From JADJRH01 sp046351455 (GTDB lineage: Bacteria > Myxococcota_A > Polyangia > Polyangiales > Polyangiaceae): DNA of 64,000 nt. The DNA is taken from positions 186,001 through 250,000 of the forward strand of contig JAXLYM010000004.1 of the NCBI GenBank assembly GCA_046351455.1, written 5' to 3'. Within the stretch, counting starts at the first letter, position 1. Each line of letters begins with the position of its first letter. Under the pieces are notes generated by a model. It was not told the DNA's origin. It did no database searches and saw only the letters and a list, made by a program, of their open reading frames with translations. Positions 31,820 to 40,956 of the stretch are shown here, in pieces. The translations under genes were made by a program, and so were the position numbers.

Positions 31820-34495
31820 ATGGAGCCTTCCCAGATCTGCCCTCAGAAAACACGCCTCGATCTCGAATGGGATCGCCTCCTCTCCGCCCTCGCGGATCGC
31901 GCCGAGAGCGAGCTCGGAAAGCAGGCGGCGCTCGCGCTCCCGTTCGGCGAAGACCGCGCGTCGGCGCTGCTCGCGCTCGCGGAGGTGCGCGAGGCGGTGG
32001 ACCTCGACAACGACGCCGATCCGCTTCGAACCGGCTCGTTTCCGGACGCCGCGGAGGCGCTCGCCGCCGCGCGCATCGGCTCTCCGCTCGGCATTGAAGA
32101 TCTTCGAGGTGTCCACGGCGTGCTCACGGCCGCGCAGTCGCTCCGCGGGTTCCTGCGATCGCGATCGAGCCGCGCGCCGAAGCTGTTCGCCGCGTGCGTC
32201 GTGGATCCGCTCGCGACGGCGCACGCCGCGGCCGCGTGGGAGGACGCGTCGGGGACGGCCGCTCGAAGAGGCTCGCGGCGCGCGGAAAAACCGCTCGATC
32301 CCGAGGAGGCCACGGCGCGCGCGGAGGCCGATCTGGAGGCGCTGGAGCGCTCGCTCGACGCCTCCTTCGAGCCGGACGGATCCATCTCCGACCGCGCCTC
32401 CCCGGAGCTGGGATCGCTCCGGGCCGAGCGTCGCGCCGCGCGGGATCGCCTCGTCCGCAAGCTGGAGGAGCTGGTCGCGCGCCACTCCGACCTCCTGCAG
32501 GACGCGTATTTCACCGAGCGCGACGGCCGTTACGTGCTGCCTGTCCGCGCGGACGCGCATGAGCGCCTGCCCGGCATCGTGCACTCCGCGAGCGCGAGCG
32601 GCGCCACCGTCTTCGTGGAGCCGAGCAGCGTCGCGCCGCACGGCAACCGCCTCAAGATGCTGGACGCCCAGATCGATCGCGCCGAGCGCGCGGTGCTCGC
32701 GGCCCTCTCCGCGAAGGTGAGCGAGCGCGCGGACCTCATCGGCGCGTCGCTGGAGGCGCTCGCGCACGCGGATCTGCGCGGGGCCTCGGCGCGCCTCGCG
32801 CGCGACCTCCGCCTCACGTTCCCCGAGATCGCGCCCGCCGGAGAGCCGTTCGCGATCGAGCTCCGCAACGCGCGGCACCCGCTGCTCGTGCTGGACGGCG
32901 TGGACGTCGTGGCGAGCGATCTCTCGGCGCGCGAGGGCGAGGTGATCGTCGTCTCCGGCCCGAACGCCGGCGGAAAGACGATCGCGCTGAAGACGCTCGG
33001 GCTCGCGGCGCTGATGCTGCGCGCGGGGCTCCCGGTGCCGGCGCGCGACGGGTCGCGCCTCGCGCTCGTGGAGGCGGTGCTCACGGACGTCGGCGACGAT
33101 CAGAACCTGCACAAGAACCTCTCCACGTTCAGCGCGCACGTGCAGAACCTCGCGGCGATCCTCCACGAGACGAAGCCGTTCGCGCTCGTGCTCCTCGACG
33201 AGATCTGCGGCGGCACCGATCCCCGCGAGGGCGAGGCGCTGGCCGCGGCGATCCTCGACTCTTTGGCCGCGCGCGGCGGCTCCGTCGTGTGCACGACGCA
33301 CTACGAGGGCCTGAAGTCGCTCGCGCTCGACGACCGCCGCATCGCGGAGGGCGCCGCGAACCACGACGCGGAGAACGTCGAGGCCCAGGCGCGCGCTGCG
33401 ACCGCGACCTCGGAGAGCGCCGCGACCTCGGCGCCCCAATCTCGCACAGATCGCCTACGAAAAACGGCGTTTCGCAACGCGAGCGTCGGCTTCGACATGG
33501 CGACGATGAGCCCCACGTTCCGCTTCGCGATGGGCGTGCCCGGCCCTTCGAGCGCGCTCGCGGTGGCGCGCCGCTTCGGCGTGCCGCAGCTCCTGGTCGA
33601 GCGCGCGCAGCGGTTCCTCTCGCGCGACGCCCTCAAATTCGAGGAGATGGTGCAGAAGCTCGTCGCCGAGCGCCACGACCTCGAGACCGCGCGCGACGCC
33701 GTCCGCAAGGAGGCCGAGGACCTCGCGAAGCAGCGCGCCGCCGTCGACGCGGAGATCGCCCGCCTCCGCGACAAGGAGCGCACGACGCTCACCGAACAAG
33801 GGCAAACGCTGCTCGAAGCCGTTCGCCGCGCGCGCCAGGAGGTGTTCCTCGCGACGTCGCGGCTCAAAGGCAAGCCGAGCCCGGACGACGTGCGCACGGC
33901 CGCGCGATCGATCGACGCCGTCGCGGCGAAGGTGGCGCTCGGCGGCGAGCTGTCGTTCGACGCCGACGTGGAGGCGCCCGCTCGCCCCGCGGTCGACGCG
34001 TCCGCGATCAAGATCGGCGCGCGCGTCTACGTGCCGAAGCTCCGCGCCGAGGCCGAGGTCGTCGAGGTCCTCTCGAACGGCCAGCTCCGCGTCGCGGCGG
34101 GCCCGCTCAAGCTCCTGACGCGCGCGGAGGACGTGCGCGCGCCAGCGCCGAAGGCCGCGCAGCCCGGATCGAAATCACCTTCGAAACAAGGCAAATCAAG
34201 CAAATCGATCACGCTCGACGCGGCCGCCGATCCGGACGTGCCGATCCAGACCTCCGAGAACACGGTGGACCTGCGCGGCCTCCGCCAGCACGAGGTCGTC
34301 GCGATGGCGGAGCAGTTCCTCGATCGCATGCTCGGCTCCGGCCGCCGCGTCGCGTTCCTGATCCACGGCCACGGCACCGGCGCGCTGCGCGACACGATCC
34401 GCGACGCCATGCGGAAGAACCCGTACGTCGCCCGCTCGCGCCCCGGCGAGCAGCGCGAGGGCGGCGACGGCGTCACCGTCGTGTGGCTCCGCTGA
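31820..34495 (+). CDS. mutS2: MutS2 family endonuclease/ATPase with Smr domain
   Basis: 891 aa from ATG 31820. It has the MutS core and lever helices, then the ATPase with Walker A GPNAGGKT (380-387), LTDVGDDQNLHKNLSTFSAH, LVLLDEICGGTDPREG and CTTHYEGLK. A long coiled-coil clamp follows (about 600-700), and the last ~80 residues are an Smr nuclease domain (VDLRGLRQHE, IHGHGTGAL). The N-terminal mismatch-recognition domain of MutS is absent, as normal for MutS2. Between ATPase and coiled coil sits an Ala/Thr/Ser-rich insert (roughly residues 515-550). MutS2 limits recombination or rescues collided ribosomes in other bacteria. Confidence 0.94.
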   Translation: MEPSQICPQKTRLDLEWDRLLSALADRAESELGKQAALALPFGEDRASALLALAEVREAVDLDNDADPLRTGSFPDAAEALAAARIGSPLGIEDLRGVHGVLTAAQSLRGFLRSRSSRAPKLFAACVVDPLATAHAAAAWEDASGTAARRGSRRAEKPLDPEEATARAEADLEALERSLDASFEPDGSISDRASPELGSLRAERRAARDRLVRKLEELVARHSDLLQDAYFTERDGRYVLPVRADAHERLPGIVHSASASGATVFVEPSSVAPHGNRLKMLDAQIDRAERAVLAALSAKVSERADLIGASLEALAHADLRGASARLARDLRLTFPEIAPAGEPFAIELRNARHPLLVLDGVDVVASDLSAREGEVIVVSGPNAGGKTIALKTLGLAALMLRAGLPVPARDGSRLALVEAVLTDVGDDQNLHKNLSTFSAHVQNLAAILHETKPFALVLLDEICGGTDPREGEALAAAILDSLAARGGSVVCTTHYEGLKSLALDDRRIAEGAANHDAENVEAQARAATATSESAATSAPQSRTDRLRKTAFRNASVGFDMATMSPTFRFAMGVPGPSSALAVARRFGVPQLLVERAQRFLSRDALKFEEMVQKLVAERHDLETARDAVRKEAEDLAKQRAAVDAEIARLRDKERTTLTEQGQTLLEAVRRARQEVFLATSRLKGKPSPDDVRTAARSIDAVAAKVALGGELSFDADVEAPARPAVDASAIKIGARVYVPKLRAEAEVVEVLSNGQLRVAAGPLKLLTRAEDVRAPAPKAAQPGSKSPSKQGKSSKSITLDAAADPDVPIQTSENTVDLRGLRQHEVVAMAEQFLDRMLGSGRRVAFLIHGHGTGALRDTIRDAMRKNPYVARSRPGEQREGGDGVTVVWLR

Positions 34496-34536
34496 GTCAG
34501 TTGCCTTCGGGCGCGCGACGCGGCATAGCGCCGGGC

Positions 34537-34857
34537 ATGCAATTCCGCGGCGGAATGAACGAGCTGATGCGCCAGGCAGCGCGCATGCAGCGCAAAATCG
34601 AAGAGGCCAAGCAGAAGATCAAGGACAAGGAGGTCGAGGGCAAGGCGGCCGGTGACAAGGTCACCGTCACCGTCACGTGCGAAGGCAAGATCGCGCGCAT
34701 CCAGATCGACCCCGAGTACCTGAAGAGCGAAGGCCTCGAGATGGCGCTCGACACCGTCGTGGCCGCGGCGAACGCCGCGCTCGACAACGCCGACAAGACG
34801 GTCGAGGCCGAGATCAACAAGATCACCGGAGGCGTGAAGCTCCCCGGTCTGACGTGA
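34537..34857 (+). CDS. ybaB: YbaB/EbfC family nucleoid-associated protein
   Basis: 106 aa, the usual size. MQFRGGMNELMRQAARMQRKI is the typical N-terminal helix; VTVTCEGKIARIQIDPEYL and AAANAALDNADKTVEAEINKITGG are family-typical. The dimer binds DNA. Its stop overlaps the recR start (GTGA), the common ybaB-recR arrangement. dnaX, which often precedes the pair, is replaced here by mutS2. Confidence 0.94.
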   Translation: MQFRGGMNELMRQAARMQRKIEEAKQKIKDKEVEGKAAGDKVTVTVTCEGKIARIQIDPEYLKSEGLEMALDTVVAAANAALDNADKTVEAEINKITGGVKLPGLT

Positions 34858-35501
34858 GCGCGAAGAGCCTCCGCGACGCGGCGGGGATGCCGGCGCGCCT
34901 CGCCCGCGTGGCGCAGCTCTTCGGCCGCTTGCCCGGCGTGGGAGAGAAGACGGCGCTCCGGTTCGCGCTGCACCTCTCGACGGGCGACGAGGCGGCCGCG
35001 CGCGAGCTCGGTGAGGAGCTCACGAAGCTGCGCGACCACGTCCGCCCCTGCATCCGCTGCGGCAACATCGCCGAGACCGAGGACCCCGCGAAGCCGGCCG
35101 TGTGCACCGTGTGCACCGATAGCCGCCGCGATCCGTCGCTCCTCTGCGTGGTGGCGCGCGTGCAGGATCTGCTCGCGATCGAGCGCAGCGGCGCGATGCG
35201 CGGGCGCTACTTCGTGCTGGGCCGCCTCCTGTCGCCGCTCGAAGGCGTGTCCGCGGAGGACCTGCCGATCGACGCGATCAAGACGCGCGTGAAGAACGAG
35301 CGCGAGCCGGTGAAGGAGATCCTCGTCGCGACGCCGCCCTCAGTGGACGGAGAGGCGACGGCGCTCCTGCTCGCGCGCGAGCTCGTGCCGCTGGGCGTGC
35401 GCGTGACGCGGATCGCGAGCGGCATCCCGCACGGCGGCGATCTCGAGTACGCGGACCAGGTGACGCTCGGCCGCGCGATCGAAGGGCGCAAGAACCTGTA
35501 G
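34854..35501 (+). CDS. recR: Recombination protein RecR
   Basis: 215 aa from GTG 34854, which overlaps the ybaB stop; ATG 34887 is a less likely start. Order of features: helix-hairpin-helix (LFGRLPGVGEKTALRFALHL), a four-Cys zinc finger (CIRCGNIAE...CTVCTD), the Toprim domain (LCVVARVQDLLAIERSG, YFVLGRLLSPLEG) and a Walker-like C-terminus (TRIASGIPHGGDLEYADQVTLGRAIEGRK). It works with RecO and RecF to load RecA at gaps. Confidence 0.96.
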   Translation: MSAKSLRDAAGMPARLARVAQLFGRLPGVGEKTALRFALHLSTGDEAAARELGEELTKLRDHVRPCIRCGNIAETEDPAKPAVCTVCTDSRRDPSLLCVVARVQDLLAIERSGAMRGRYFVLGRLLSPLEGVSAEDLPIDAIKTRVKNEREPVKEILVATPPSVDGEATALLLARELVPLGVRVTRIASGIPHGGDLEYADQVTLGRAIEGRKNL

Positions 35502-35552
35502 GCGTGCCGCGACGTCGGCCCGTCACCGGACAGCGGGTGTAGGATCCGCCCG

Positions 35553-36167
35553 ATGGACCGCCGCACGTTCGGACGCTCGCTCGGCGCGGTCGCGGGCTCG
35601 CTCACGGGCCTCGCGGCGGCGTCCGCGCGCGCGGGGAGCCTCACGGCGAACGAGAAGGCCGCGCTGGAGCGTGGCGAGGTCGTGCGCCGTCCCCTCGACT
35701 TCGACATGGAAGAGGGCCTCATGCAGGGCGGCCTGTCCTACGCGATCGTCGACGCGCCGGCGCCGTTCGTCCTCGGGATGCTCGCGGACGTGGGCGTATA
35801 CAAGGACATTCTCGCGCTCACGCTGGAGGCGAAGGCCGTCGGCGCGAAAGGCACCGACACGCTCGTGTTCTTCAAGCACGGCGGCAGCCTGGGCACCGCG
35901 TCGTATACAATGAGGGTTCGACCGGCCGACGCGACAGGCACGATCCGATTCTGGATGGATCCGGCCTTCGATCACGAGATCGAGGACATCTGGGGATACG
36001 TGCGAGTCACGCCGATGGGCGCGGAGAGGTGCCTCGCGACGTACGCTGTCTTGTGCGATGTCGGGACGTTCTTCCGCCTGCTGTTCGGCGAGAAGATCCG
36101 GAAATTCGCGCTGGATACGCCGGGGCATCTTCGATACGTGGCCGGGAGTCGCTACCGCGGAGGCTGA
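35553..36167 (+). CDS. Exported SRPBCC (START-like) family protein
   Basis: 204 aa. The N-terminus has a twin-Arg pattern (MDRRTFGRSLGAVAGSLTGL) and ends at an Ala-x-Ala-type site, so Tat export is likely. The remainder resembles a polyketide cyclase/START ligand-binding fold: APFVLGMLADVGVYKDILAL, VFFKHGGSLGTASYTMRV, TPMGAERCLATYAVLCDVG, FFRLLFGEKIRKF. Such domains bind hydrophobic ligands. Ligand unknown. Its 3' end overlaps the 3' end of the opposite-strand RPH-like gene by 16 nt. Confidence 0.7.
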   Translation: MDRRTFGRSLGAVAGSLTGLAAASARAGSLTANEKAALERGEVVRRPLDFDMEEGLMQGGLSYAIVDAPAPFVLGMLADVGVYKDILALTLEAKAVGAKGTDTLVFFKHGGSLGTASYTMRVRPADATGTIRFWMDPAFDHEIEDIWGYVRVTPMGAERCLATYAVLCDVGTFFRLLFGEKIRKFALDTPGHLRYVAGSRYRGG

Positions 36168-38797
36168 TCGCCCTCTTGCGGCTCCTCCCACCGGATGACG
36201 CCCGAGGAGCCGTCCACTTCGATCATCTGGCCCGTGCGGATCCGCGTGACGGCGCCGGGCACGCCGACGACCGCCGGGATGCCGACCTCACGCGCGACGA
36301 CAGCGCCGTGCGAGATGGCGCCGCCCTTCTCCATCACGAGGCCGCCCGCCGTCATGAACAGCGGCGTCCACCCGGGATCCGTCGAAGGCGCGACGAGCAC
36401 CTCGCCCGGCTCGATGCGCGCGCCGACCGGATCCGAGAGCACGCGCGCGCGGCCCCGCACCTTGCCGGGAGACGCGGGCGTGCCGCGCAGCTCGTTGGCC
36501 GCGCCCAAGGTCGTTGCGGGCTCCGGCGCGACCGGCTCCGTGCCGTCGGACAGCAAGATCGCGGGCACGCGACGTCGCCGCAGCTCGCTCTGGTACTCCG
36601 CTCGGCGCATCTCCACGAGGGGGCGCAGATCCTCGCCGTCGAGGCCGCGGCGCGCCTCGGGGAGGCTCACGAAGAAGATGTCGTCGCGCGCGGCGAGCCG
36701 GCCCGCCGTGACGAGCGCGTCGCCCACGGTGAGCAGGAGACGCCGCGTCCGCGCGAAGATCGCCGACAGCTCGTACTTCCACTGATCGCGCACGCCTCCG
36801 AGCGCACGGGCGCGATCGAGGGCGAGCCGCACCAGCGCGCGCCGCGGCCCGACGCAGCGAGCTTCGAGCGTGGCCTTCATCGCGAGGCCGTCTCGCTCCG
36901 CCCGCGTGAACAGCGCGTCCGGCGTCACGGCGTCCTCGGCGAGCCGCAGGTAATTGGCCAGCACGCCGAACAGGTACGTCGGGTCCTCCGACCAGCGCGG
37001 CAGGCCGAGATCCACCTCCGCGACCGCGCGGTGCCCGTAGCGATCGAGGAAGCGACGGAGCGGCGCCGACAGCGCCTCCGGGAGCGTGCGCTCATGAAAG
37101 GCGCGCGCGAGGTCTTCGGGCGGCGTCGCGTGAAGCAGCTCCTTCACGGCCTCGTTCGAGCGGAGCTGCGCGGCCAGCGCCCACAGCGCGAGGTTCATCT
37201 CCGTCGTGGGGTTGTTCGGTAAGCCGAGCATCGCGGTCTGCAGCTCCTCCGAGGAGGCCCGATCCCCGACGAGGACCTCGACCACGCCCGACAAGAGGAA
37301 CCCCGCCAGCATCTCGACGTACGCGCCGTCGGGGAGCGCGAGGTAGCCCGCCCAGAGCGCTTCGAGCGCGCGATCCAGCCGCTCGCGCGGATCCGCCCCG
37401 TCGAAATCTCCCTTCGAAAGCGCGGCATCCATGACGGCGCGACCGTCGCGACGCGCGCGCTCTGGGCTCACGAGCGCCTTCGCCAGGCCGCGGATCAAGC
37501 TCGTGCGACCGATCGGCACGGCGACCGCGCGCCACACCTGTCGCAGCGTGGTCGGTCGCGGCGCGAGGCGCGGATCCTGATCGAGCGCGCCGAGGAGCGC
37601 GGCCGTGTGCGCGTCCGCCGAAGGCATCAAGCCGAGCAGGATCCGCCGCGAGAGCGAGCTCCGGACGAGCGGCGTGAGGTCGTAGTACGTGCGGAGCGCC
37701 GTCTCCACGACCGGCGACGGCGCCTCGGCGCGATCGGCCGGCCCCGCGCCCCAGAACATCTCCGCGCACGCGCCGGCGAGGATGCGGAACGCCTGCAGGC
37801 CCATCGGCGTGATCGGGCGCGTCACGCCCTCATCCGCGGTCGACGACGCGTACACGCGCAGGTCGTCGTCACCGCGCGGCGCGCCCGGCGGCAGCGGGAA
37901 CAACGTGGTGATCGGGCGGCTCTGCGTGAGCCACAGGCGGCCTTCGCGATCGAACGCGAGCTCGATGTCCTGCGGCGCGCCGAAATGCGCTTCGACCTTC
38001 GCTCCGAGCGTCACGAGCTCTCGGATCTGCGCCTCGGACAAGCACGGAGCCGCTCGCTCGCCGTCGCCGAGGCGCTGCGAGATCACCCGGCCCGTCGCCG
38101 TGTCGACGATGAGGTGATCCGGGTTGACCTGGCCGGACACGACGAGCTCGCCGAGGCCCGGGTGGACGTCGATCACGGCTTGCCGGCGGCGCCCGGTGAT
38201 CGGGTTCGCGGTGAACAGCACGCCGGCCGTCGCGGCGCGCACCATGCGCTGCACCACCACGGCGAGCTGCACGCCCCTTTGATCGACGCCGTTCTGCGCC
38301 CGGTAGACGACCGCGCGCTCCGTGAACAGCGACGCCCAGCAGCGCCGCACGGCGTCGAGCACGGCGTCCGGCCCGACGACGTCGAGGTACGTGTCCTGCT
38401 GCCCCGCGAAGCTCTGCGCCGCGAGATCTTCGGCCGTCGCCGACGAGCGCACCGCCACGGGCACCGCGTCGCCGAGGCTCGCGTAGCCTTCGAGGACATC
38501 GCGGGCCACGTCCGCGTCGATCGGCGCCTTCTCCAGCGCCTCGCGCGCGGCGGCCGCGAGATCCGCGAGGCGCGCACGATCCGAGAGCGGCGCCGCGGCG
38601 ATCTCGTCGAGGAGGCGCGCGACCCCGGCGCTCTCCGCGGCGCGCGCGTACCCCGCGGTGGTGACGGTGAAACCGTCGGGGACCGGGAACCCGCCGCGGA
38701 GCAGCTCGGAGAGGTTCCTGGCCTTTCCGCCGACGAGCGAGAGATGTCCGCCGGCCTCGGTCAACGGACGCGCAAAGGAAGCAGAGGAGGGCGCCAC
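36152..38797 (-). CDS. Rifampin-phosphotransferase-like / PEP synthase-related dikinase
   Basis: 881 aa. The N-terminal ATP-grasp (about 15-320) is of the PEP synthase/PPDK type: VGGKARNLSELL with K25, VAVRSSATAEDLAAQSFAGQ with R117, TANPITGRR, LAFDREGRLWLTQSRPITT. A long middle domain (about 330-770) does not resemble the PEP-binding barrel. A C-terminal phosphohistidine swivel domain has GGAISHGAVVAREVGIPAVVG with the acceptor H830. This order, with no C-terminal TIM barrel, is that of rifampin phosphotransferase (RPH), where ATP phosphorylates the swivel His and then a small-molecule hydroxyl. The true substrate may differ. It is the last gene of a five-gene minus-strand run with signalling proteins. 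Confidence 0.8.
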   Translation of the reverse strand: MAPSSASFARPLTEAGGHLSLVGGKARNLSELLRGGFPVPDGFTVTTAGYARAAESAGVARLLDEIAAAPLSDRARLADLAAAAREALEKAPIDADVARDVLEGYASLGDAVPVAVRSSATAEDLAAQSFAGQQDTYLDVVGPDAVLDAVRRCWASLFTERAVVYRAQNGVDQRGVQLAVVVQRMVRAATAGVLFTANPITGRRRQAVIDVHPGLGELVVSGQVNPDHLIVDTATGRVISQRLGDGERAAPCLSEAQIRELVTLGAKVEAHFGAPQDIELAFDREGRLWLTQSRPITTLFPLPPGAPRGDDDLRVYASSTADEGVTRPITPMGLQAFRILAGACAEMFWGAGPADRAEAPSPVVETALRTYYDLTPLVRSSLSRRILLGLMPSADAHTAALLGALDQDPRLAPRPTTLRQVWRAVAVPIGRTSLIRGLAKALVSPERARRDGRAVMDAALSKGDFDGADPRERLDRALEALWAGYLALPDGAYVEMLAGFLLSGVVEVLVGDRASSEELQTAMLGLPNNPTTEMNLALWALAAQLRSNEAVKELLHATPPEDLARAFHERTLPEALSAPLRRFLDRYGHRAVAEVDLGLPRWSEDPTYLFGVLANYLRLAEDAVTPDALFTRAERDGLAMKATLEARCVGPRRALVRLALDRARALGGVRDQWKYELSAIFARTRRLLLTVGDALVTAGRLAARDDIFFVSLPEARRGLDGEDLRPLVEMRRAEYQSELRRRRVPAILLSDGTEPVAPEPATTLGAANELRGTPASPGKVRGRARVLSDPVGARIEPGEVLVAPSTDPGWTPLFMTAGGLVMEKGGAISHGAVVAREVGIPAVVGVPGAVTRIRTGQMIEVDGSSGVIRWEEPQEGDQPPR

Positions 38798-38833
38798 GGG
38801 CGGATCTTAGACCGAGCGGCGCCCCGCCGGCCG

Positions 38834-40426
38834 TCACCGCTCGTCGATCCGCACGCTCCACTCGCGGGCCGCCGCGCGCAGCCACTCGAGCGGGCGCGTG
38901 CCGCTGCTCGCCGCGCTGTCCTCGGCCATGCCGGCCGCGCGCATCTCCAGCAGCTTGGCGAGCTTCTTCGTCGCCGCGCGCGCCTTGCGGATGCCCGTCA
39001 CCGCGATCAGCTCGAGGAGCCGCAGCGCCACCTGATCGTGGAAGCCGAGCATGCGCTGCATCTCGTCGCGCGTGAGCTCGATCACCAGCGTGTCCTCGAG
39101 CGCGCGGGCCGACACGCCGCGGTGCGCCCGCTCGGCGAGCGCGTCCTGACCGACGAACGAGCCGCCGCGCAGCACGTCGAGCACCGTCTCCGCGCCGTTC
39201 AGATCCTTCAAGATCTCGACCGCGCCGCTCACGATCGCGTAGCACGCGTCGCCCGTCGTCCCCTGCTGGAACAGCATCGAACCGGCCGCGAACCGCCGCC
39301 CCGTCGCCACGAGGCAGAAGCCCGAGAGCTCCGCGTCCGTGAAGTCCGCGAGCCCCGGCATCGCGCGCAGCTCCGCGACCGTGAGCGCCTCTCCTCGCCG
39401 CGAGATGCCCGGCAGCGGCAACGTGTGGCTCCCCGAGTCCGCGAGCGCCGACGGCCCGTGCGCGGGCGGCAACGACGACGTCGTCACCGGCGGCGCGACC
39501 ACCACGATCGGCTCAATCGCGTCCGGATCCGCGCCGAACGTGCGCGCCCACTTCCGGCCCATGCTCGGGCTCGCGAACGAGAGCAGCACGCGCCCGAGAG
39601 CGTCCGCGCTCGCGAACCGATCCTCCCGCTTCACCGCGAGCGCGCGGAGGATGATCGCCTCGAAATTAGGGGGGATCGTGCCTTCGATCTGCGCGGGCGG
39701 ACGCGGCTGGCCGAGGAGGATCTCCGCCATCAACACGAACACCGACTGCTCCGCGCGGAACGGCCGCACGCCGGTCGCGCACTCGTACAGCATCACCCCG
39801 AGCGCGTAGACGTCGGACCGCCCGTCGAGCTCCTCCGCGCGGATCTGCTCCGGCGCCATGTAATACGGCGTGCCGACGACCTGCCCCACCACCGTGAGCG
39901 CGCGGCGCTGCGGCCCTTCGAGCACCTTCGAGATCCCGAAATCGAGGAGCACCGGGCGATCGCCCCCGGGCTCGCGCGCGATGAGCACGTTGTCGGGCTT
40001 CAGATCGCGGTGAATGATGCCCGCCGCGTGCGCCGTCGACACCGCGGAGATCACCGGCAAGAGCACGTCCGATATCTCCGTCACCGACAGGCGGCCCTTC
40101 ATCAGGAGCCGATCCGCGAGCGTCTCCCCCTGGAGGTACTCCATCGCGAGGTACGGGCGCTCCGACTCCACGTTGACGTCGAACACCTCGATGACGTGGC
40201 GGTGGCGCAGCGTGGAGGCCGCGCGCGCCTCCTGGAGGAAGCGCTCCACGCACGCCGGATCCGCGGCGAACTGCGGGCGCAGCATCTTCACCGCCATCCG
40301 CTTGCCCTGGCGCTGATGGAAGGCGAGGTACACCGTCGCCATCCCGCCGGTGCCGAGGAGGCCTTCGATGATGTACGGGCCGATCTGATCGCCGGGCTGG
40401 AGGTCGTCGTTCGGTCCGCTCATCAT
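38834..40426 (-). CDS. Ser/Thr protein kinase fused to a cyclic-nucleotide-binding domain
   Basis: 530 aa, no membrane helix. The Hanks kinase (about 15-290) is complete: GLLGTGGMATVY, K47, IIHRDLKPDN (catalytic D141), LLDFGISK, PYYMAPEQ. After a linker of ~70 residues comes a cNMP/CRP-type sensor domain (about 345-470; FAAGSMLFQQGTTGDACYAIVSGAVEIL, LRGGSFVGQDALAERAHRGVSARALEDT). The phosphate-binding cassette looks altered (VGQDALAERAHRGVSA instead of GE-LAL...R-A), so ligand binding is uncertain. Just upstream (4 nt) is a separate cNMP-domain protein, suggesting a joint sensing unit. Confidence 0.92.
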   Translation of the reverse strand: MMSGPNDDLQPGDQIGPYIIEGLLGTGGMATVYLAFHQRQGKRMAVKMLRPQFAADPACVERFLQEARAASTLRHRHVIEVFDVNVESERPYLAMEYLQGETLADRLLMKGRLSVTEISDVLLPVISAVSTAHAAGIIHRDLKPDNVLIAREPGGDRPVLLDFGISKVLEGPQRRALTVVGQVVGTPYYMAPEQIRAEELDGRSDVYALGVMLYECATGVRPFRAEQSVFVLMAEILLGQPRPPAQIEGTIPPNFEAIILRALAVKREDRFASADALGRVLLSFASPSMGRKWARTFGADPDAIEPIVVVAPPVTTSSLPPAHGPSALADSGSHTLPLPGISRRGEALTVAELRAMPGLADFTDAELSGFCLVATGRRFAAGSMLFQQGTTGDACYAIVSGAVEILKDLNGAETVLDVLRGGSFVGQDALAERAHRGVSARALEDTLVIELTRDEMQRMLGFHDQVALRLLELIAVTGIRKARAATKKLAKLLEMRAAGMAEDSAASSGTRPLEWLRAAAREWSVRIDER

Positions 40427-40430
40427 CCCC

Positions 40431-40934
40431 TCATCGCTTCGCCCGGATCGAGGGCGTCGGCGCGCCGAGCTGGTGCTGGATCAGCCGATCGAGCCGCCGC
40501 AGCCGCCGCGTGACGTCGCGCAGCGTGGCCCACACGAGCGCCGCCGCCGCGTTGGGCGCGCGCCTTCGCAGGATCGCGAGGCCGTCCTCGTCGAGCTCGT
40601 AGTACGTCGTGTCCGTCACGGCGCGCACCGTCGCCGAGCGCGGCGCGGGATCGAGGAACGCCATCTCCCCGATCGTCTCGCACGTGCCCATGCGGTTGAT
40701 CTCTTGCTCGGTGCCGTCCTTGCGGCGCACCAGCGCGACGAACGTCCCGTCGGCCACGATCATCATCGACTGGCCCGGATCCCCTTCGCTGAAGAGGAGC
40801 TGACCGGCCTGGCACGTGCGGCCGCGCAAGCACATGAGCAGCGTCTGGAAATCCGACTCCCCGAGCGAACGGAAGATCACCGTCTTGCGCAGGATGTCAG
40901 GATCGGGCCGGATGCTGGGCTTGTCGCTGTTCAT
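40431..40934 (-). CDS. Cyclic-nucleotide-binding domain protein
   Basis: 167 aa, a single CRP/FNR-type cNMP fold: FRSLGESDFQTLLMC, LLFSEGDPGQSMMIVADGTFVAL, then GTCETIGEMAFLDPAPRSATVRA, where GEMAFLD...RSATV matches the phosphate-binding cassette well (Gly-Glu and Arg present). There is no DNA-binding domain, so it must act through a partner; the kinase-cNMP fusion encoded 4 nt downstream is the obvious candidate. A basic C-terminal helix (RDVTRRLRRLDRLIQ) could be the contact. Confidence 0.88.
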   Translation of the reverse strand: MNSDKPSIRPDPDILRKTVIFRSLGESDFQTLLMCLRGRTCQAGQLLFSEGDPGQSMMIVADGTFVALVRRKDGTEQEINRMGTCETIGEMAFLDPAPRSATVRAVTDTTYYELDEDGLAILRRRAPNAAAALVWATLRDVTRRLRRLDRLIQHQLGAPTPSIRAKR

Positions 40935-40956
40935 TTCGGCCGTGGATGCGTCGTCC

